Shown here one piece after another: positions 1 through 12,435 of a stretch of 64,000 nt of DNA. Numbering within the stretch: position 1 is the first letter of the stretch; each line of letters starts with the position of its first letter. Below the pieces are notes generated by a model. That model was not told where the DNA came from. It saw nothing but the letters and a program-made list of their open reading frames with translations, and ran no database searches. A program made the position numbers and the translations under genes. Source of the DNA: Sinonovacula constricta (lineage: Eukaryota; Mollusca; Bivalvia; Cardiida; Solecurtidae); NCBI GenBank assembly GCA_007844125.1, contig CM017573.1:11782250-11846249 (forward strand), in the 5' to 3' direction.

Positions 1-124
1 TTTTTTTCCAATGTGTTCTACTGCTCGGGCGGATAAGTATATGACTGCCATGGGGCGTGAGATAACCGTAACTATTTTCCACCGTTTGTATAGGCAATTT
101 ATGAAAGAAAAATAGTCAAGAAAA

Positions 125-240
125 TGTGTATGCCCGGGTCAATAGGGGGTGGGGTAATGTCCTCTCGCTCACTCGCTCGCCAACCCCCCACCCCCCCCCC
201 CCACCACCGCCTTCGGTAAATCCGGGCCTAATAATGCATT
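125..240. repeat. Short inverted-repeat element with C/G runs
   Basis: GCCCGGGTCAATAGGGGGTG at one end and (reading the other strand) GCCCGGATTTACCGAAGG with GGTGGTGGGGG at the other form an imperfect inverted repeat around TCTCGCTCACTCGCTCGCC. It includes a C run at about 183-203. Possibly a small MITE. Confidence 0.4.
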
Positions 241-799
241 AATATACAATGGTTACTATGTTAACCAAAATGGTGATGACCGTGGTAATTATACTGTTAT
301 ATGATACTGCAATAATGGTCTACAATTAAAACATATGGATGTATATGAAAATGGTAAAACCGCTTACTTTTATTTCTGACTGACTTTGCGAAACTGTCAT
401 ATGGGATTTGTGGAGTTTTTGCAGGAACAATACATGTATTTATATTTACATAAACGAATTTGTTTTATTTATTTGTAAGAATAAACAGTATTTTGTTGAT
501 GTTGCATGTCAAATCGGAACATACTTTTCCTTTTCTCGAAATGACTATTCGCTGCATACTTTTATGTACGTGCGAAACAAAAGCTTTGCGTTATTTTAGC
601 GTCTCTGACAGCTGCTTGATTGTTTAGATACACCGTTCATACTTTGATAAGGCAATTCATTACCCCAGATCTTATCAGACGTTTAAATATAATACTTGCA
701 ATATATCAGAAATTGTTGACTCACGCAGTGTTCATTTTGTTAAAGTAGGTATTTATGGCTCGAACTAGTCGGTACAGGCAAATAAGAAAGATCCTATTA

Positions 800-1060
800 A
801 TATAACCACATATATTTAAATCTTATCTACCTCTAGACCAAGGCAAACACTGTAAATTTACAGGTGATATAAACACAGAGACGAGACAATTTACACAAAA
901 AGAAAAAAAGCAGTTAACGCGTTGGAACGTTCAGTCGGCAAAAGGACGACTGTGGTGCTTAAACCTGGTTTGTGTTGCGCTCAAACCTCGCACTTTCTCA
1001 AGGATTTTTTCTTAAGCAAACAGTGTAAATAAAAATATCCTGTCGCAGTTAGACAACTAG
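800..1060 (+). mobile_element. Dispersed hairpin repeat (family A), copy 1
   Basis: Core AACGTTCAGTCGGCAAAAGG, then ACGACTGTGGTGCTTAAACC, flanked left by ATCTTATCTACCTCTAGACC and AACACAGAGACGAGACAA and right by CGCACTTTCTCAAGG and AAGCAAACAGTGTAAATAAA. Copy 5 (46000-46205, inverted) matches it across the whole length. No coding capacity was seen; it is probably a non-autonomous DNA element. Confidence 0.65.
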
Positions 1061-4000
1061 CAGTAAGCACCTGCATAGGGATTTAAAACAGATCAAATAA
1101 ACTAATATACATACAGAATAAATAGTAATAAAATAAACTATCAACATATGTACAGTAGATAAAAGCCTCGGCAACCTTAAAATTCCAAACTAGGGGGTAG
1201 TTTGAAATCAAACAAGCAATGACGTATACTAAGAATAACAATGCCATGACGTCATATGCCAAAAAGTGTCAAAAGTTAAATGTAAAATCACGAAAGAAAT
1301 CTTCGAATTTTCGAAAACAATTAAATCCAGAAAAACAAAAAATAATATATGTGACGCGATTTGTCATTTAATTTGGTGTACCTGGGCGAAACTGGGTTTT
1401 GTATATTTTCTAAAACTACAATTATTCATGATTTCAAAACTGGATATATTTTTTAAAATATTCGACAATAATTCCATAGTAACAAATATTCTTATGACGT
1501 TAGTATTGACACCTTTTATTCGAAAATACCCAACAACAAATGCAGTTTGAACTTTGCAATTGTATGTTTACTTTGAAGTATAGCACTGAATGCAATACAC
1601 AATAAATACATGTTCTTTGACGATGATAAATATATACAAATTCATAACCAAAAATATGATTATAAATACATTCTTAAATTGATTTTTTTTACCATTGCAG
1701 CTATGAACATGTGTATGTTATAGTCACAAAGATGCCTTTTGCCGTGTAAATATCGATAGCATATTCATTTTGTAGATTTCGATGTACATAAGCAGTCATG
1801 CACAAAAACAGGATTAACCAATCAGTTACATCGAAAATACAGAATGTTGTTCCCTTGTCAATGCTGACATGTTGTGCTGCCTAAAAGACAGCATGATTAG
1901 TTTACAGAGGTAAAGCTACTCTAAACTAAATTCTAGTTCGACCTTCTCACCTTGAGTTTTTTTTTTTAAACATATAATTAAATGACAGCGTACTAGTATT
2001 TAATAAGTAAGTCAAACCTTTTATCAAACACATAAAGATGGTTACTGGAAAATGTATGTGATAAATGTAATATATAAATGGTGATATATAGTAAGATAGC
2101 TGTAGTTCTATATACTTGTTATGAACACAGGATACTGTACTAATATATTTAATGGGATTTATATGTTCAATTTGCATGTAAATAACATGACTATCTACAT
2201 TTAATTATGCCGTGCTTTTATGTGTGCTTAACATTGACTATTAAAATTTGCCTTGTTGTCTTCATTTCGTATGAATTTCCCAATTATGACGTCAATATCA
2301 AATTGTTGAAAATGAGGAAGACAGACAAACCGACTATTGTCCAAATGCATTATATCGGATTACCCACACTGTTACGTTAACACATTTAGAGCACTTAATA
2401 ATGTGACCCCTTTATGGCTTATAATCAAGGTCCCAGTAGCGATGTAAAAAGTATCTTCAGCTGCAATATTACCACCTCTTCAAAATAAAGATTAAATAAG
2501 TGATTGCCAGTTATTAGTTGGTCGGTAGACCAACAATAGTTAACGGCTCCGTGATATTCGCTTTGATTTATTTCAATTTCAATTTGATCGAGCTATATAC
2601 GCAAAGATTCTTCAGTTCAACAGTCACAGAGATACATTTTGGGACAATAAAACGTACAGGATAACATTTTCTGTTCTGATTCGAACTTGACCGTGGTTTA
2701 TATGGTAGTGCAGGTATTGTATAGTGACGAACATTTAACAGGGAAACAAACCTATATTGAACCTATCTCTTTACTAAATATTACATGTACCTCACATTTA
2801 AATAGTGTTTTCAAAGGCAGTCTCTGTTCAAAATTGGAATAAAGGAATGGCTGTTAAACATCTAAAGAAAATGCATAACTAGTGTTGATAAATAGTAGAT
2901 TATTTAAATGTACAGGTTACTGCGACATGTTGACGCCAAGTATTGACATATATTTATTTTTGCAACACTTCATAAAACTATTCAATAATTTATATGTTTG
3001 TTTTAAGTTTCGATATCATATTTAATGACTTAAATGCTCAATGTATTAATGCATTACATTATAGCAATGGCTAGTGTAATATAGACAACAGCATTTGACT
3101 TTGTCAGCAAAAGTCCGCCATGTGAATGGACTGAACTATATTAACTTATTTTATATATTTAAGCACAAGTATCATGACTAGTGTTGATTAACATATATAA
3201 TACTAACAGCAAAAACAAAAACAACTGCACATATTGATGTATTGATTGAAAATGAATATGATATGAACTACATAAATAGACATCGTGTTTGGATCTGGTT
3301 AGCGGACATACAACAGACATTATAAAATACAAAGAAAACACAGGTCTGACTTTGTTATCAATTGCTTATTTCTATTAATTCTGAGAAAATGATGATGCTC
3401 GATCCGTCGATATAACATATATATCAGTATAACTCAATATAGAAGTTTACTAGAGTGTTATAGTAAAGTAAAAATCAAACATTTTACCTGTTTTCCAAAA
3501 ACGCAGGTGCTGTTTTAAACGCCGTGCCTTCCGAAACACATGACGAATCACACACATGCAGTAGATAAAATGAGCTGATAATCAACATGAACTAACTATT
3601 GCAGTGAGTTAGATGTATTTTTATAACAAACAAGGTTTACCTTGTACCTTGACCACTTTTTTTTACGTTTTTGTTATCAGTAAATCGTATGTCATATGAG
3701 GTCATCCAGCTGACTTGGATGTGTTGGTTTTTTTTCAATCAAGAAAGCCATCACCTTAGACAAATAAATTCTTCCTTTATAAGCATAATAGCATTTAAAG
3801 TCAAAGTCAAACATGCTTAATTCATCCAGGTATACAAGGTTTACAACATGGAGAGATACATACAATTATCAACAGCAATGAATACACGGGGATTCCGGCT
3901 GTGGAATAACAAACACAGAAAACTATGGAGAGCGAGAGAGATAGAGGGAGAGGGAAAGTGAGAGAAGGGTGAGAGTGAGAGAGAGAAAGTGTACATTCGA

Positions 4001-4599
4001 CATACATGCATCTTATTACATTTTGATATTTATTTTGAACTAACAGACAGACAGGCAGACAAGCAAAAAAAGGAGACAAAGGGACATATAAGAGTTGTCA
4101 TTTCGAATACGTGTGGCTCACTAGTTTGTTAGTGAAAACGTAGGATTGGACAGGATACACGATGGTGGTGCGCTTACAAAGTAAGTAAAATACATTTAGA
4201 TTGCCTCACGCTGACAGAGAGCGATTCATTTACAGCACGTTGGTGCACATGATATCCATCAACGTTACACTTAAATGATGCACAAATTCATTGGAAGAAA
4301 AAGATGTGTGATACATATGGAATACTTAATAAGCTAAGTGACAAGTTAGTATTTACGGGTAAGTAGGCTATCGTTGTATTTAGTTAGAATATAAATGTGA
4401 AATACGGTGTAAAAAAATAAACGACAATACGTATTGACTCGAAGATAAAGTTCACATGTGCACAATGGCCAACTGAGACAATTCATACTTACATATTTCG
4501 TAATATTCTATTCGATATAACATATTTACATGTATAACATAAATATAATAATAAAATATTTGACATGAACAACAGTGGTATAGGCGCAATAAATAAACT
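1061..4599. other. AT-rich DNA without recognisable gene
   Basis: Apart from the hairpin at 2517 and a GA/CT-rich tract at about 3925-3990, I see nothing supported. Short open frames lack coding character. The start 241-799 is equally featureless. Confidence 0.5.
2517..2534. other. Perfect 7-bp hairpin
   Basis: GTTGGTC, loop GGTA, GACCAAC. It lies in otherwise featureless AT-rich DNA. Confidence 0.6.
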
Positions 4600-5345
4600 T
4601 CTTCATAATTAAATGCATGGATTTAGACAGTTTCTGCAGAGGTACTGGAGAGTTTCTTATTCTTAAAAGCATGGATAGTGTGGCAGCGACATTGTTATTA
4701 GGCGAGTGTTTGATTAGGATTTTTCTATCTGCATGGCAATAAGGGCGGTGTAATAAATAATGTTCTTCAGTGCCAACAGTTTTTAAATTACACTATAAGG
4801 CGTTCCGTCGTAGCGACCAGTCTCTAAGGGAAGATGATGGTTAGCTGTGAGGAATTTAAGCATCGATATTGTCTGGTATGACTTAAGTGTCTTAAGGTAG
4901 TTTTCGAATTCACGAGACTGCTGTACATTTTTCCTTTGTTACTATGCTGTAGCTCGGCATTCCAGTTCTGTTTAAATTGGTCGATTAGAGTTTGTTTTAT
5001 TTGTTTATGAAAGGAGGTTCGAGCGGACTGAATGCTGATTTTTCCCATAATTCTGGTCTTCCAACTAAGTGCCAGGTGTTACGATTTTGGTAAAATGAAT
5101 GTAAACTATTTTGAAGATCATGTGGAGAATCTGAAATAATCAAGGTACCATCGGCATAAAGGAGAACCCATGTATGAACATTACTAGGGTTACCCAGCTC
5201 TATGCCAACTGAACCTTGATTCGACAAATGTGTATCCAGATCATTAACAAAAAATGAGAAAAGTAATGGCGATAAGTTTTCTGATTTCTGATTTGAAAGA
5301 CTGTGACAAGTACCCGGCATTTGACACACAAGTCTTAACAATTTG
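4600..5345 (-). pseudogene. LINE relic, CR1/L2-like reverse transcriptase C-terminus
   Basis: Minus-strand frames, broken by frameshifts, show in order: SPLLFSFFVNDLDTHL (RT palm), LLYADGTLIISDSPHDL (a degenerate YADD active site, here YADG, about 5118-5160), a deletion, then QIKQTLIDQFKQNWNAEL, and ISMLKFLTANHHLPLETGRY followed by VGTEEHYLLH. The last two blocks are the typical C-terminal tail of non-LTR retrotransposon ORF2 with its Cys/His-like end. The second Asp of the active site is lost and at least two frameshifts are present, so the copy is dead. The clade is inferred from memory of the tail motif. Confidence 0.75.
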
Positions 5346-5509
5346 TGTGTAGTTTTTCCTATCAGAATTATATCCCTCTATTTACCTAAAAACTGTGTGT
5401 TCATTATCTGTCAATGACGTCACTTTTCATCATAACTTTATCAAATTAAACGTCAGTGCATAGACATATGTTATTCAAATAGATCAGGTTTAATTACAGT
5501 ACTTGACTT

Positions 5510-5670
5510 TGAGAAACACATCAGGAACTCTGTTAAACTGGTTTACGGACCCCAGTCGGTCCATATTGCCGACTGACCGTTTCAGGGCGGTAACTATCGG
5601 ATTATTGTTTTTGTTTCATCACTCATCACGGGTGTGTTCTTACTTTTACATTTGGCTTGCATTTTTATAA
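5510..5670 (-). mobile_element. Dispersed hairpin repeat (family A), copy 2
   Basis: Minus orientation: the plus strand shows GTTAAACTGGTTTACGGACC, CCAGTCGGTCCATATTGCCG, ACTGACCGTTTCAGGGCGGT, then TTACTTTTACATTTGGCTTGC. Same block order as the other copies. Confidence 0.7.
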
Positions 5671-8340
5671 CTTTTCGCAGTGCATTTCCAATTGTTTTTT
5701 ATTAAGATTTGTATTGCAGACATTTTATATTCATTCTTTGGGAACTATATGTACGCAGCTGCGTTTTCTGCGCATAGGCTGCTACGCGCCTGAACATACA
5801 TGCCCATATTAATAGGCAAACAACCATGTAATTATTTTAGGAGTGAACGAGGTGCAGCAATTAAAGTTTTAAAGCCTTTTTCAGACAATAGCATGCTTAT
5901 CTGTTCTTTTCTTAAACAACTGTGAAAGCAGGACCATGTCATATTGCCTTTGTTAACCGACTGGGTAAAAGTAAAGTGTAAGTACATTACTAGTACTTTT
6001 GCATAATTCAGACCTATTCTTTACTTCTTATCTTCAAATGGCTTACACTAGAAAAATAAATTAATTGAAATATAGAGACGAGTTTTATTCTCCCAAGCAA
6101 AACTTCATGAACTCTTTCGAAAGATAACATCTTCACATAATTTAAATCGTGTGATCTGATGTATAATCTACATCAACCCCTTTTGTCTCTTTTGTTTCCA
6201 ATTAATTTTTAATGAACGTAATTAATTAATTTTATAACCATTCTCTGTTATAAGATTTTGTCTGTGCTGTGTATAGCTTGTTTGTGTCTAATGTCACTTT
6301 TGTTTTCTCTTTCCCATATAGGAGAAAGAAGTTATAGGGTATTGTTAAATTACATACATTCTTTACAGTTCTTGCTGGTGACTTTATTGTTGGCAGGCCT
6401 TTTTAGCTCACTAGTCAGCTGTTGTTTGAACTGTCCAAATAGTAATTTGGTTAATTGTTTAGAAGGGTAGTTGGTTACGTTTTCTTTGCACCTAAATTTT
6501 GCATCCGAAAAGTTGGTTTAAGTTGTTAATAACGGTTGTCAACTCTTGCAGCATTAAATGCACACAACTATTTTGGATTGCTGAAATGATCCTGTCGTTT
6601 TTGGCCTAAAATGTATATTGTATAATGCGCTGAAAACATACACACCTGATCATATCAATTAAAGTGCTTTAATATCAGTATTTTAAAAACACTAAAAAGC
6701 ATACAAACCTGGCTTAATGGATAAACTATTTTAATATCAGTATTTAAAAAAAAAACACTAAACAGCAGAAAACATGACCTATTCATTCATATCAGCATGA
6801 AACAAACAAAACCGGGTCTTATAGATTAATCGACTTTAATATTTATAGCCTAAAACGTACTAAAAAGGAGACAAAACCGGTCATATACAATAAACGGCCT
6901 TTACTGTTTTATATTGAAAAAAGCGAGACTAAAAAGCAGATAATACTGATGATATACAATATGTGACTTTTACTGTTGTTATACATTAAAAAAACTTATT
7001 AAAACGCAAACAAACATGTTTATGTGCATACTTTAAACTTTTTTTGTTTACAGTCTTCAAAAGAACCACTACTCCTGCGCGCATGACAATCAGCTTTAAA
7101 CGCCGAGTAGGTCAACACAGTATGTTAAGATAAAAATGAAGACAATACAAGTCTACATGAACAGATAGGCCAAAATTAGTCTCTAAGCTGTAATACCCTC
7201 AAAAAAGATATAAAAGCTCTAAACTATTCAGCAATAAGGAACAAGCGAATCGTACATTGTTATTGTTGCCTTTATGTAAGTAAAGTTTATTCTCAAGGTA
7301 TGTGTTTATATTGTCATGTACTTGTATAAGTATTATATAGCATCTTAAATAACCATGTGAGTATTGTTTGTGTAAAATTACAATGACAATACATAAACAT
7401 CAATGTGCTGCTGATTGTAATTCGTTTTCGCGAGTTTGATTTTAATCTAAGACTAAGTTTAAGACTTGAAAGATAAAGCGGTTCGCAGTCTGATGGTTTG
7501 TATGATTATTTTAAGTCCTGGAGCTTAGCATTATCACATTATTAGGTAAAAGTCGCCAATATTTAACTACTTATATTGTCCTCTTAAGTAACCTAGGGTA
7601 TTATCGGACACTTCAGGGAATGTAGAACGCAGGTTAGTATAACTGTCTGTTGTATGACTAGTGGACTAATGTAGCATGGATGTGGAATATGCAGATCGTG
7701 TTATTATTTTCAATGAAAACTACATTTTAAGTTGACATCGGCGAATGGGAAACATCATCGGTCAGGTTCCAGGTAATATCTCACCTCCAGATTCTACACC
7801 GGACGACATTTGTAATGGTGTGCTCTATCGGACACATTCTTGTTCAAACTGATGTACATTTCCTTTTTACTATTTAACGTTGAAGAAAATGTGTGTAGCT
7901 TTATTATCATTGAAAAAGAATAGCTCTATAAATTGAGTGCAGTATATTCAATTGGTTGATACAGCGGCTACATTAATGGGAACACCGGCATAGACTTTAG
8001 TACTTTATGCTACGATTTAAATGACAGGAAGTCCGCGGGACGTCCAGGTGTATGGCTTTATGGGTGATGACAGTGCGGTCTATGTACTGTATAGAAGTAG
8101 GCCCATAAATACAGTGTTTATCGCCATAAGTTTGTTTGCATCACGCATTGATTGACAGTAAAAGCCACCAGAAGCTGACCCGATTAACGGCCTCTACGCT
8201 TTGCCAACTTTTTCCTTTCAACTGGTTATATAAGCAGCAGCTGTCGGAAGAGCGGCTATTTATGATTGACCGTATGCATGTTTTCAAAGCAATTATTTGA
8301 TTTATCTGACTCACAATAGCTAAACAATATGACCAGTGTA
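5671..8340. other. Non-coding DNA
   Basis: It holds only the ~95-bp repeat at 6640-7020. No supported gene. Confidence 0.5.
6640..7020. repeat. Degenerate ~95-bp tandem repeat, about four units
   Basis: Each unit has a TTTAATATCAGTATTTAAAA-type stretch, ACTAAAAAGCA(TA/GA)AAC, an ACCTG/ACCGG and a (T)ATGGATAA/ATACAATAA stretch. Units drift strongly toward the right edge. Confidence 0.5.
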
Positions 8341-8349
8341 AGCTTAATG

Positions 8350-8490
8350 CAATGACCTGCGGTGTGCCAGTGGTTCTACCCAGACGTAAGTGTGGTGTCT
8401 TTCTCCACCAATAATAATCTCCACCAATATGACCATTAATGTATCCGTGCGATGTAAAATAACAAACAAAACAAGCAAACACAAAACATA
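8350..8490 (+). mobile_element. SINE family 1, 3' part
   Basis: This copy holds the central domain GTGCCAGTGGTTCTACCCAG, then GTCTTTCTCCACCAATAA and a CCAATATGACCAT stretch ending in a GCGATGTAAAATAACAAAC tail. The tRNA-like head is not clear here. The same order recurs at about 9.56, 17.06, 20.53 and 21.40 kb (plus) and 8.98 and 10.3 kb (minus). Confidence 0.7.
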
Positions 8491-8974
8491 ACAAACGAAA
8501 TGCTAATGTAACTGTAAAATGCAACACTTAATGGACTTGAAATTATAAAATAAACCGCAATCTAGAGAGCATGGAAATACAACATCCAGTGAAACACAGT
8601 TCCAGATGTGACTAGTGACTACCTCCCTTTTTCACACACCTCACACGGATTATGGTTTGCTAGTATTACTGGAATCTGTAACATTCGCCTTATAACAGAA
8701 TTGAAGTCGGATGTGTGTATTTTCGGAAGGGACAGGTATTCTGCACACTAGAGTAAACGGCAGTTCAGTTTTTTTTCTTTACATATAAACATTTCTTCGT
8801 GTACTCAGTACCTGATTCTATCTAACTCTGGTTCTATCCAGGAAGTGGGCAGTAAAGAGGGATAAATATAAGTTGAAAGAACTTGTTTCATAATTTATTA
8901 TAAATATATAGGTTTAAAGTAAGTGTTTATGAATACTCTGCAGCAACACAACAATGATCATTATAGTGACGTCA

Positions 8975-9240
8975 AGATAGTTTGGTGGGGGTAGACTCCA
9001 GACAAATGTCTGGGTAGAACCACTGGCGCAGGGCAGGTTAGCTGGAAAACCTCCTCACCTGAAAGTTCTCGCCACAACTGGAACTCGATGGATAAAGAAT
9101 TAAGAACCCAGACAAAATCGTGCACCAAATGTCAGCCAGATGTCCTTCATGCAATAAGTCATTCATCACTCCGGGGATTCAAATCCACGTGCTAAGAGGC
9201 CCAGTGGATACAAGTCAATGATTGTACCACGGCCGCAACC
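8975..9240 (-). mobile_element. SINE family 1, near full length
   Basis: Read on the minus strand it begins GCGGCCGTGGTACAATCATT with a B-box-like GTGGATTTGAATCCC, then the body, GAGGAGGTTTTCCAGCTAAC, GCGCCAGTGGTTCTACCCAG, CCACCAAACTATCTTGACG and a tail. Pol III box A and box B positions fit a tRNA-derived head, though the boxes have drifted. Confidence 0.65.
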
Positions 9241-9549
9241 TATATTTTATATATTAACATGAGATTTTTAGAGAAAAAAAAATCTGTGTCTATAAAAAGC
9301 GGATAAAAATAACAATAAAAAAGCTAAAACATGTATTTTTTGCAAGGTTATCAAAATAAAAAAACAACATAAAAAATAAATAAGCTATGACATGCTCATC
9401 TATTGACAGGAATATTTGCTATCCTGCCTGTGTTGTCGAATCCCTTGATATCACAGCTGTGCATGGAAAGGTAAGTCTTACTCTTCTTAATGGTAGATCT
9501 TTCATTTATTCTACTTTTTGCATATCGAGGATATCACTATATCGAGAAC

Positions 9550-9690
9550 GTTCATCTGGTGAGTTTTCAAGCTAACCTACATTCCGCCAGTGCTTCTACC
9601 AGACATAAATATTGGGTCTTTCTCCAACAATAACTAGTGGACATTGCCAATATGACCATATTTGTGTCTGGCTGATGTAACACAAATGCA
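9550..9690 (+). mobile_element. SINE family 1, 3' part
   Basis: The blocks AGTTTTCAAGCTAACCTACA, TCCGCCAGTGCTTCTACCAG, GTCTTTCTCCAACAATAACT and GACATTGCCAATATGACCAT are in the family order. The tRNA-like head is missing. Confidence 0.65.
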
Positions 9691-9760
9691 TACTATATTG
9701 TGAGATGAATATATTGATATTGATATATAATCAATATTAATTTCACAATATATTATGTAG
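9688..9760. other. AT-rich palindrome
   Basis: ATATTGTGA and TCACAATAT flank an inner inverted repeat (ATATTGATATTGAT / ATCAATATTA). It directly follows the SINE fragment at 9550. Confidence 0.55.
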
Positions 9761-10189
9761 TTGTTTTTGTTTAGTTTGATGCTTTCCAACTTGTGTCTTT
9801 TCTGTATGTTTAGTTCCCTTAATAATTTCTTTGTTTTATGTAATGGGCGATATTGCTCAGTTTACTTCTGAAAAAGTGAAGATTACAAATGTGTTAAGTC
9901 CCCTGTTAATTGTCATCAGTACAGGTATTTTTAACCAGGGCTTTTGAACAAACTGGTGTCATTAAAAACAAGTTACAAATCATAGCAGCAATATGTTAAC
10001 TTTTTAGTAAACCCAAAAAAGAAACAATATCTTGATAACTAGATACATACGTGGATAGTCTTCTCTTAATGATTCTTAATGCAACTAGGTCCAAGTGATA
10101 AAGCTGTCTGTAGTAACTTTAAAAGACATAAAAAAACGTAGGACTACATGAAGATTATTATGGTTAAATGTAATTTGAAAATTTACCTT

Positions 10190-10211
10190 TTATATATATA
10201 TATATATATCA
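10190..10211. repeat. (TA)n microsatellite
   Basis: About ten TA units, intergenic. Confidence 0.9.
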
Positions 10212-10269
10212 CTGACATTGCATATCTTGCATTGTTAATTTGGTTTTGTGTTTTGTTAAATCGCGCCGA

Positions 10270-10385
10270 CACTTTATTGGTCATATATTGCGATGTCCGT
10301 CTAATTATTGGTGGATGAAGACCCCAGACTTAACGAATGCATAGAAACACCGGCACACCGCAGGTTAGCTGGAAAATCTTCTTAC
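10270..10385 (-). mobile_element. SINE family 1, fragment
   Basis: Minus strand reads GAAGATTTTCCAGCTAACCT, GCGGTGTGCCGGTGTTTCTA, a CTGGGGTCTTCATCCACCAA block and then the CCAATA-type tail is degraded. It is a short diverged fragment. Confidence 0.5.
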
Positions 10386-10654
10386 ATGTGTGTGTAATGG
10401 TTATATACATTGCGAAATCTGTATTGACCGAGATGTCATATTTTAGCAGTTCATAGCAAATCGTGTAAACTAGATGGACAATCCATAATTTTACGAACTT
10501 GTAAAGTGTTTCCTTGTAAAAGGTAATCAACCAATTTGCTAACAGTTGTTAGATGCAGAATATACTACTGCTACTGTGTAACGTCAGAAGATGGATGTTG
10601 TATTATATTGTATAACATAACAAAGTATATCCACATAATTATGGTTTGTTTAAT

Positions 10655-11105
10655 TGGGCCAAGTTCCAGTCTGTGCTGTTCAACTTGGTGTGTTTAAATA
10701 GACCAGGTTCAAGTCTGTGCTCCTCAGCTTGTTGTGTTTAAATGGACCAGGTTCCAGTCTGTGCTGTTTAACTTGGGGTGTTTAAATGGATTTTAACAGG
10801 TTCCAGTCTGTGCTGTTCAACTTCGGATTTTTAAATGGATTTGATCAGGTTCCAGTCTCGGCTGTTCAACTTTGGGTGTTTAAATGGATTTGACCAGGTG
10901 GTGGTCTCAGCTGTTCAACTTGGGTTTTTTAATGAATTTGACCAGGTTCCAGTCTGGGCTGTACAACTATGGGTGGTTAAATGGATTTAAACAGGTTCCA
11001 GTCAAGGCTTTACAGCATGTTTTTAATGGATTTAAACCGGTTCTAGTCTAGGCTGTTCAACTATCGGTGTTTATATTGGTTTGACCAAATTCCAGTCTCG
11101 ACTAG
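10655..11105. repeat. ~50-bp minisatellite, about nine units
   Basis: The unit contains CAGGTTCCAGTCTGTGCTGT, TCAACTTGGGTGTTTAAATG, GATTTGACC. Units from 10670 to 11095 vary by substitutions and small indels (for example AAATAGACCAGG and AAATGGATTTAAACAGG). Confidence 0.8.
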
Positions 11106-12127
11106 ATTGCCTACATGCTACAAGCAAACATGTGTGTAGTAATTTATTGCTTTCTGTATTCATTTCTGAAAGGTCTCTGTACGACGATTTGCAGAGAGTG
11201 TGAGTCTGCCTAAAGTTGCATGACCAGTCAAAATGCTTGGTGACGACTATGTTGGTGTCCTCGTCTCGTTTATTCACATGTTTCCTCAGTGGCTCATTCA
11301 GAAGTTCCCCTTGTAGATCTAAGTAAAAGCGACTTTTTTCGATATGGCTCTTCAATGTTCTTACATTCCATTTCTTTTATATAGAAACGAAGGCTTGAAA
11401 TGATTCCCCATTACTGACAATAAATATGACAAGAAAAATGCTTCATCACTGTTTAAAAAGATGTAAAAAGTAACAGATTGAGCAAACGTTTTTGGTTGTT
11501 CTACTTTTAGTTAAGAGACAGTTGTTACAAACCAAAACTGAGAAACTGGTATTTCCCTTGCATTTACAAACAAGTGTTAATAACCACCAACATGTTGAGA
11601 AAACACCTTTATTTATTATCTTCATGTTATTCATCGTATTCCCTCCAATATAAAGAGTTACAAAATAACTTCTCCCTTACATTAACACAAGACTAATAGG
11701 ATTGTCTCCCTTGAATCAGCTGTACTTTAACAAGAAGAACTTTAAGGGCCGGATGTTTATTTATTTTTTCGAAATAAAACTAGTGTTTCCGAAATACCAT
11801 GTGAACATCGTTTAATGCGGTCACTACTTTCTTTTACAGTCGTCGTAACTAATCTTTAATAAAACGTCATCGCTTTAGCAGTTATTTTAAAAAAATCAGC
11901 TTTATTCTATTCACTGGTTGCATTTGAGAACTATTTACACTTCTCGGATCATTTTATTTTCTTGATTAAAATTTTATTTCATTTACAATGAACAGCTGTG
12001 TGTGCTTCTTCTAATAGAAATAATACTTCTCTATCTGTCTCTTATAAATACTAAGTGGACATAACTTTTCAAGACGTCAATAATGTTCTCATAACATACC
12101 AAAGGAAACGTCAGCGCTATGACATTT
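11106..12127. other. Non-coding DNA with one weak coding-like patch
   Basis: A minus frame at 11071-11355 contains RKHVNKRDEDTNIVVTKHFD, vaguely like the GIY-YIG region of a Penelope-like element, but the similarity is too weak to call. The rest holds nothing I can name. Confidence 0.25.
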
Positions 12128-12435
12128 GTTTAGCTCACCTGAGCACAACGTGCTCAAAGTGAGCTTTTCTGATACTGCTTCTTCTGTCGTCAGGCGCCGT
12201 CGTCCGTCTTGCGGCGACAATAATTTATCTTTTAAAGACCACCGTTTTTATCCAGTCTTTATCAAACTTGGTCATAGTGTTTTATCTGCATGGAATCTTG
12301 GACGAGTTCATTATTGGGTCACTTGCGGCGAAAAATTAGGACAGAATGTAAAATTTAATGGAAAAAATCTGAACTTATTATTTGGGTTTGTGTACCCTTG
12401 CCTTATTCATGGTTTATTAGGCGAGCATTAACGTA
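12128..12435 (+). mobile_element. Copy of the GAGCACAACGTGCTC element, partial
   Basis: It opens TAGCTCACCTGAGCACAACG, TGCTCAAAGTGAGCTTTT, then CGTCAGGCGCCGTCGTCCGT, TTTATCAAACTTGGTCATAG and GGGTCACTTGCGGCGAAAAA. This is the end plus about two units of the element seen inverted at 24.33-25.89 kb. The open frame across it is a by-product. Confidence 0.65.

Noticed and set aside
4152..4171. ATG followed by six codons and a donor (MVVRLQ|gtaagt) as a first exon
   Set aside because: Too short, no promoter or later exon; chance.
11071..11355. GIY-YIG/Penelope-like fragment
   Set aside because: Only a loose resemblance (DTNIVVTKHFD); no catalytic GIY or YIG seen.
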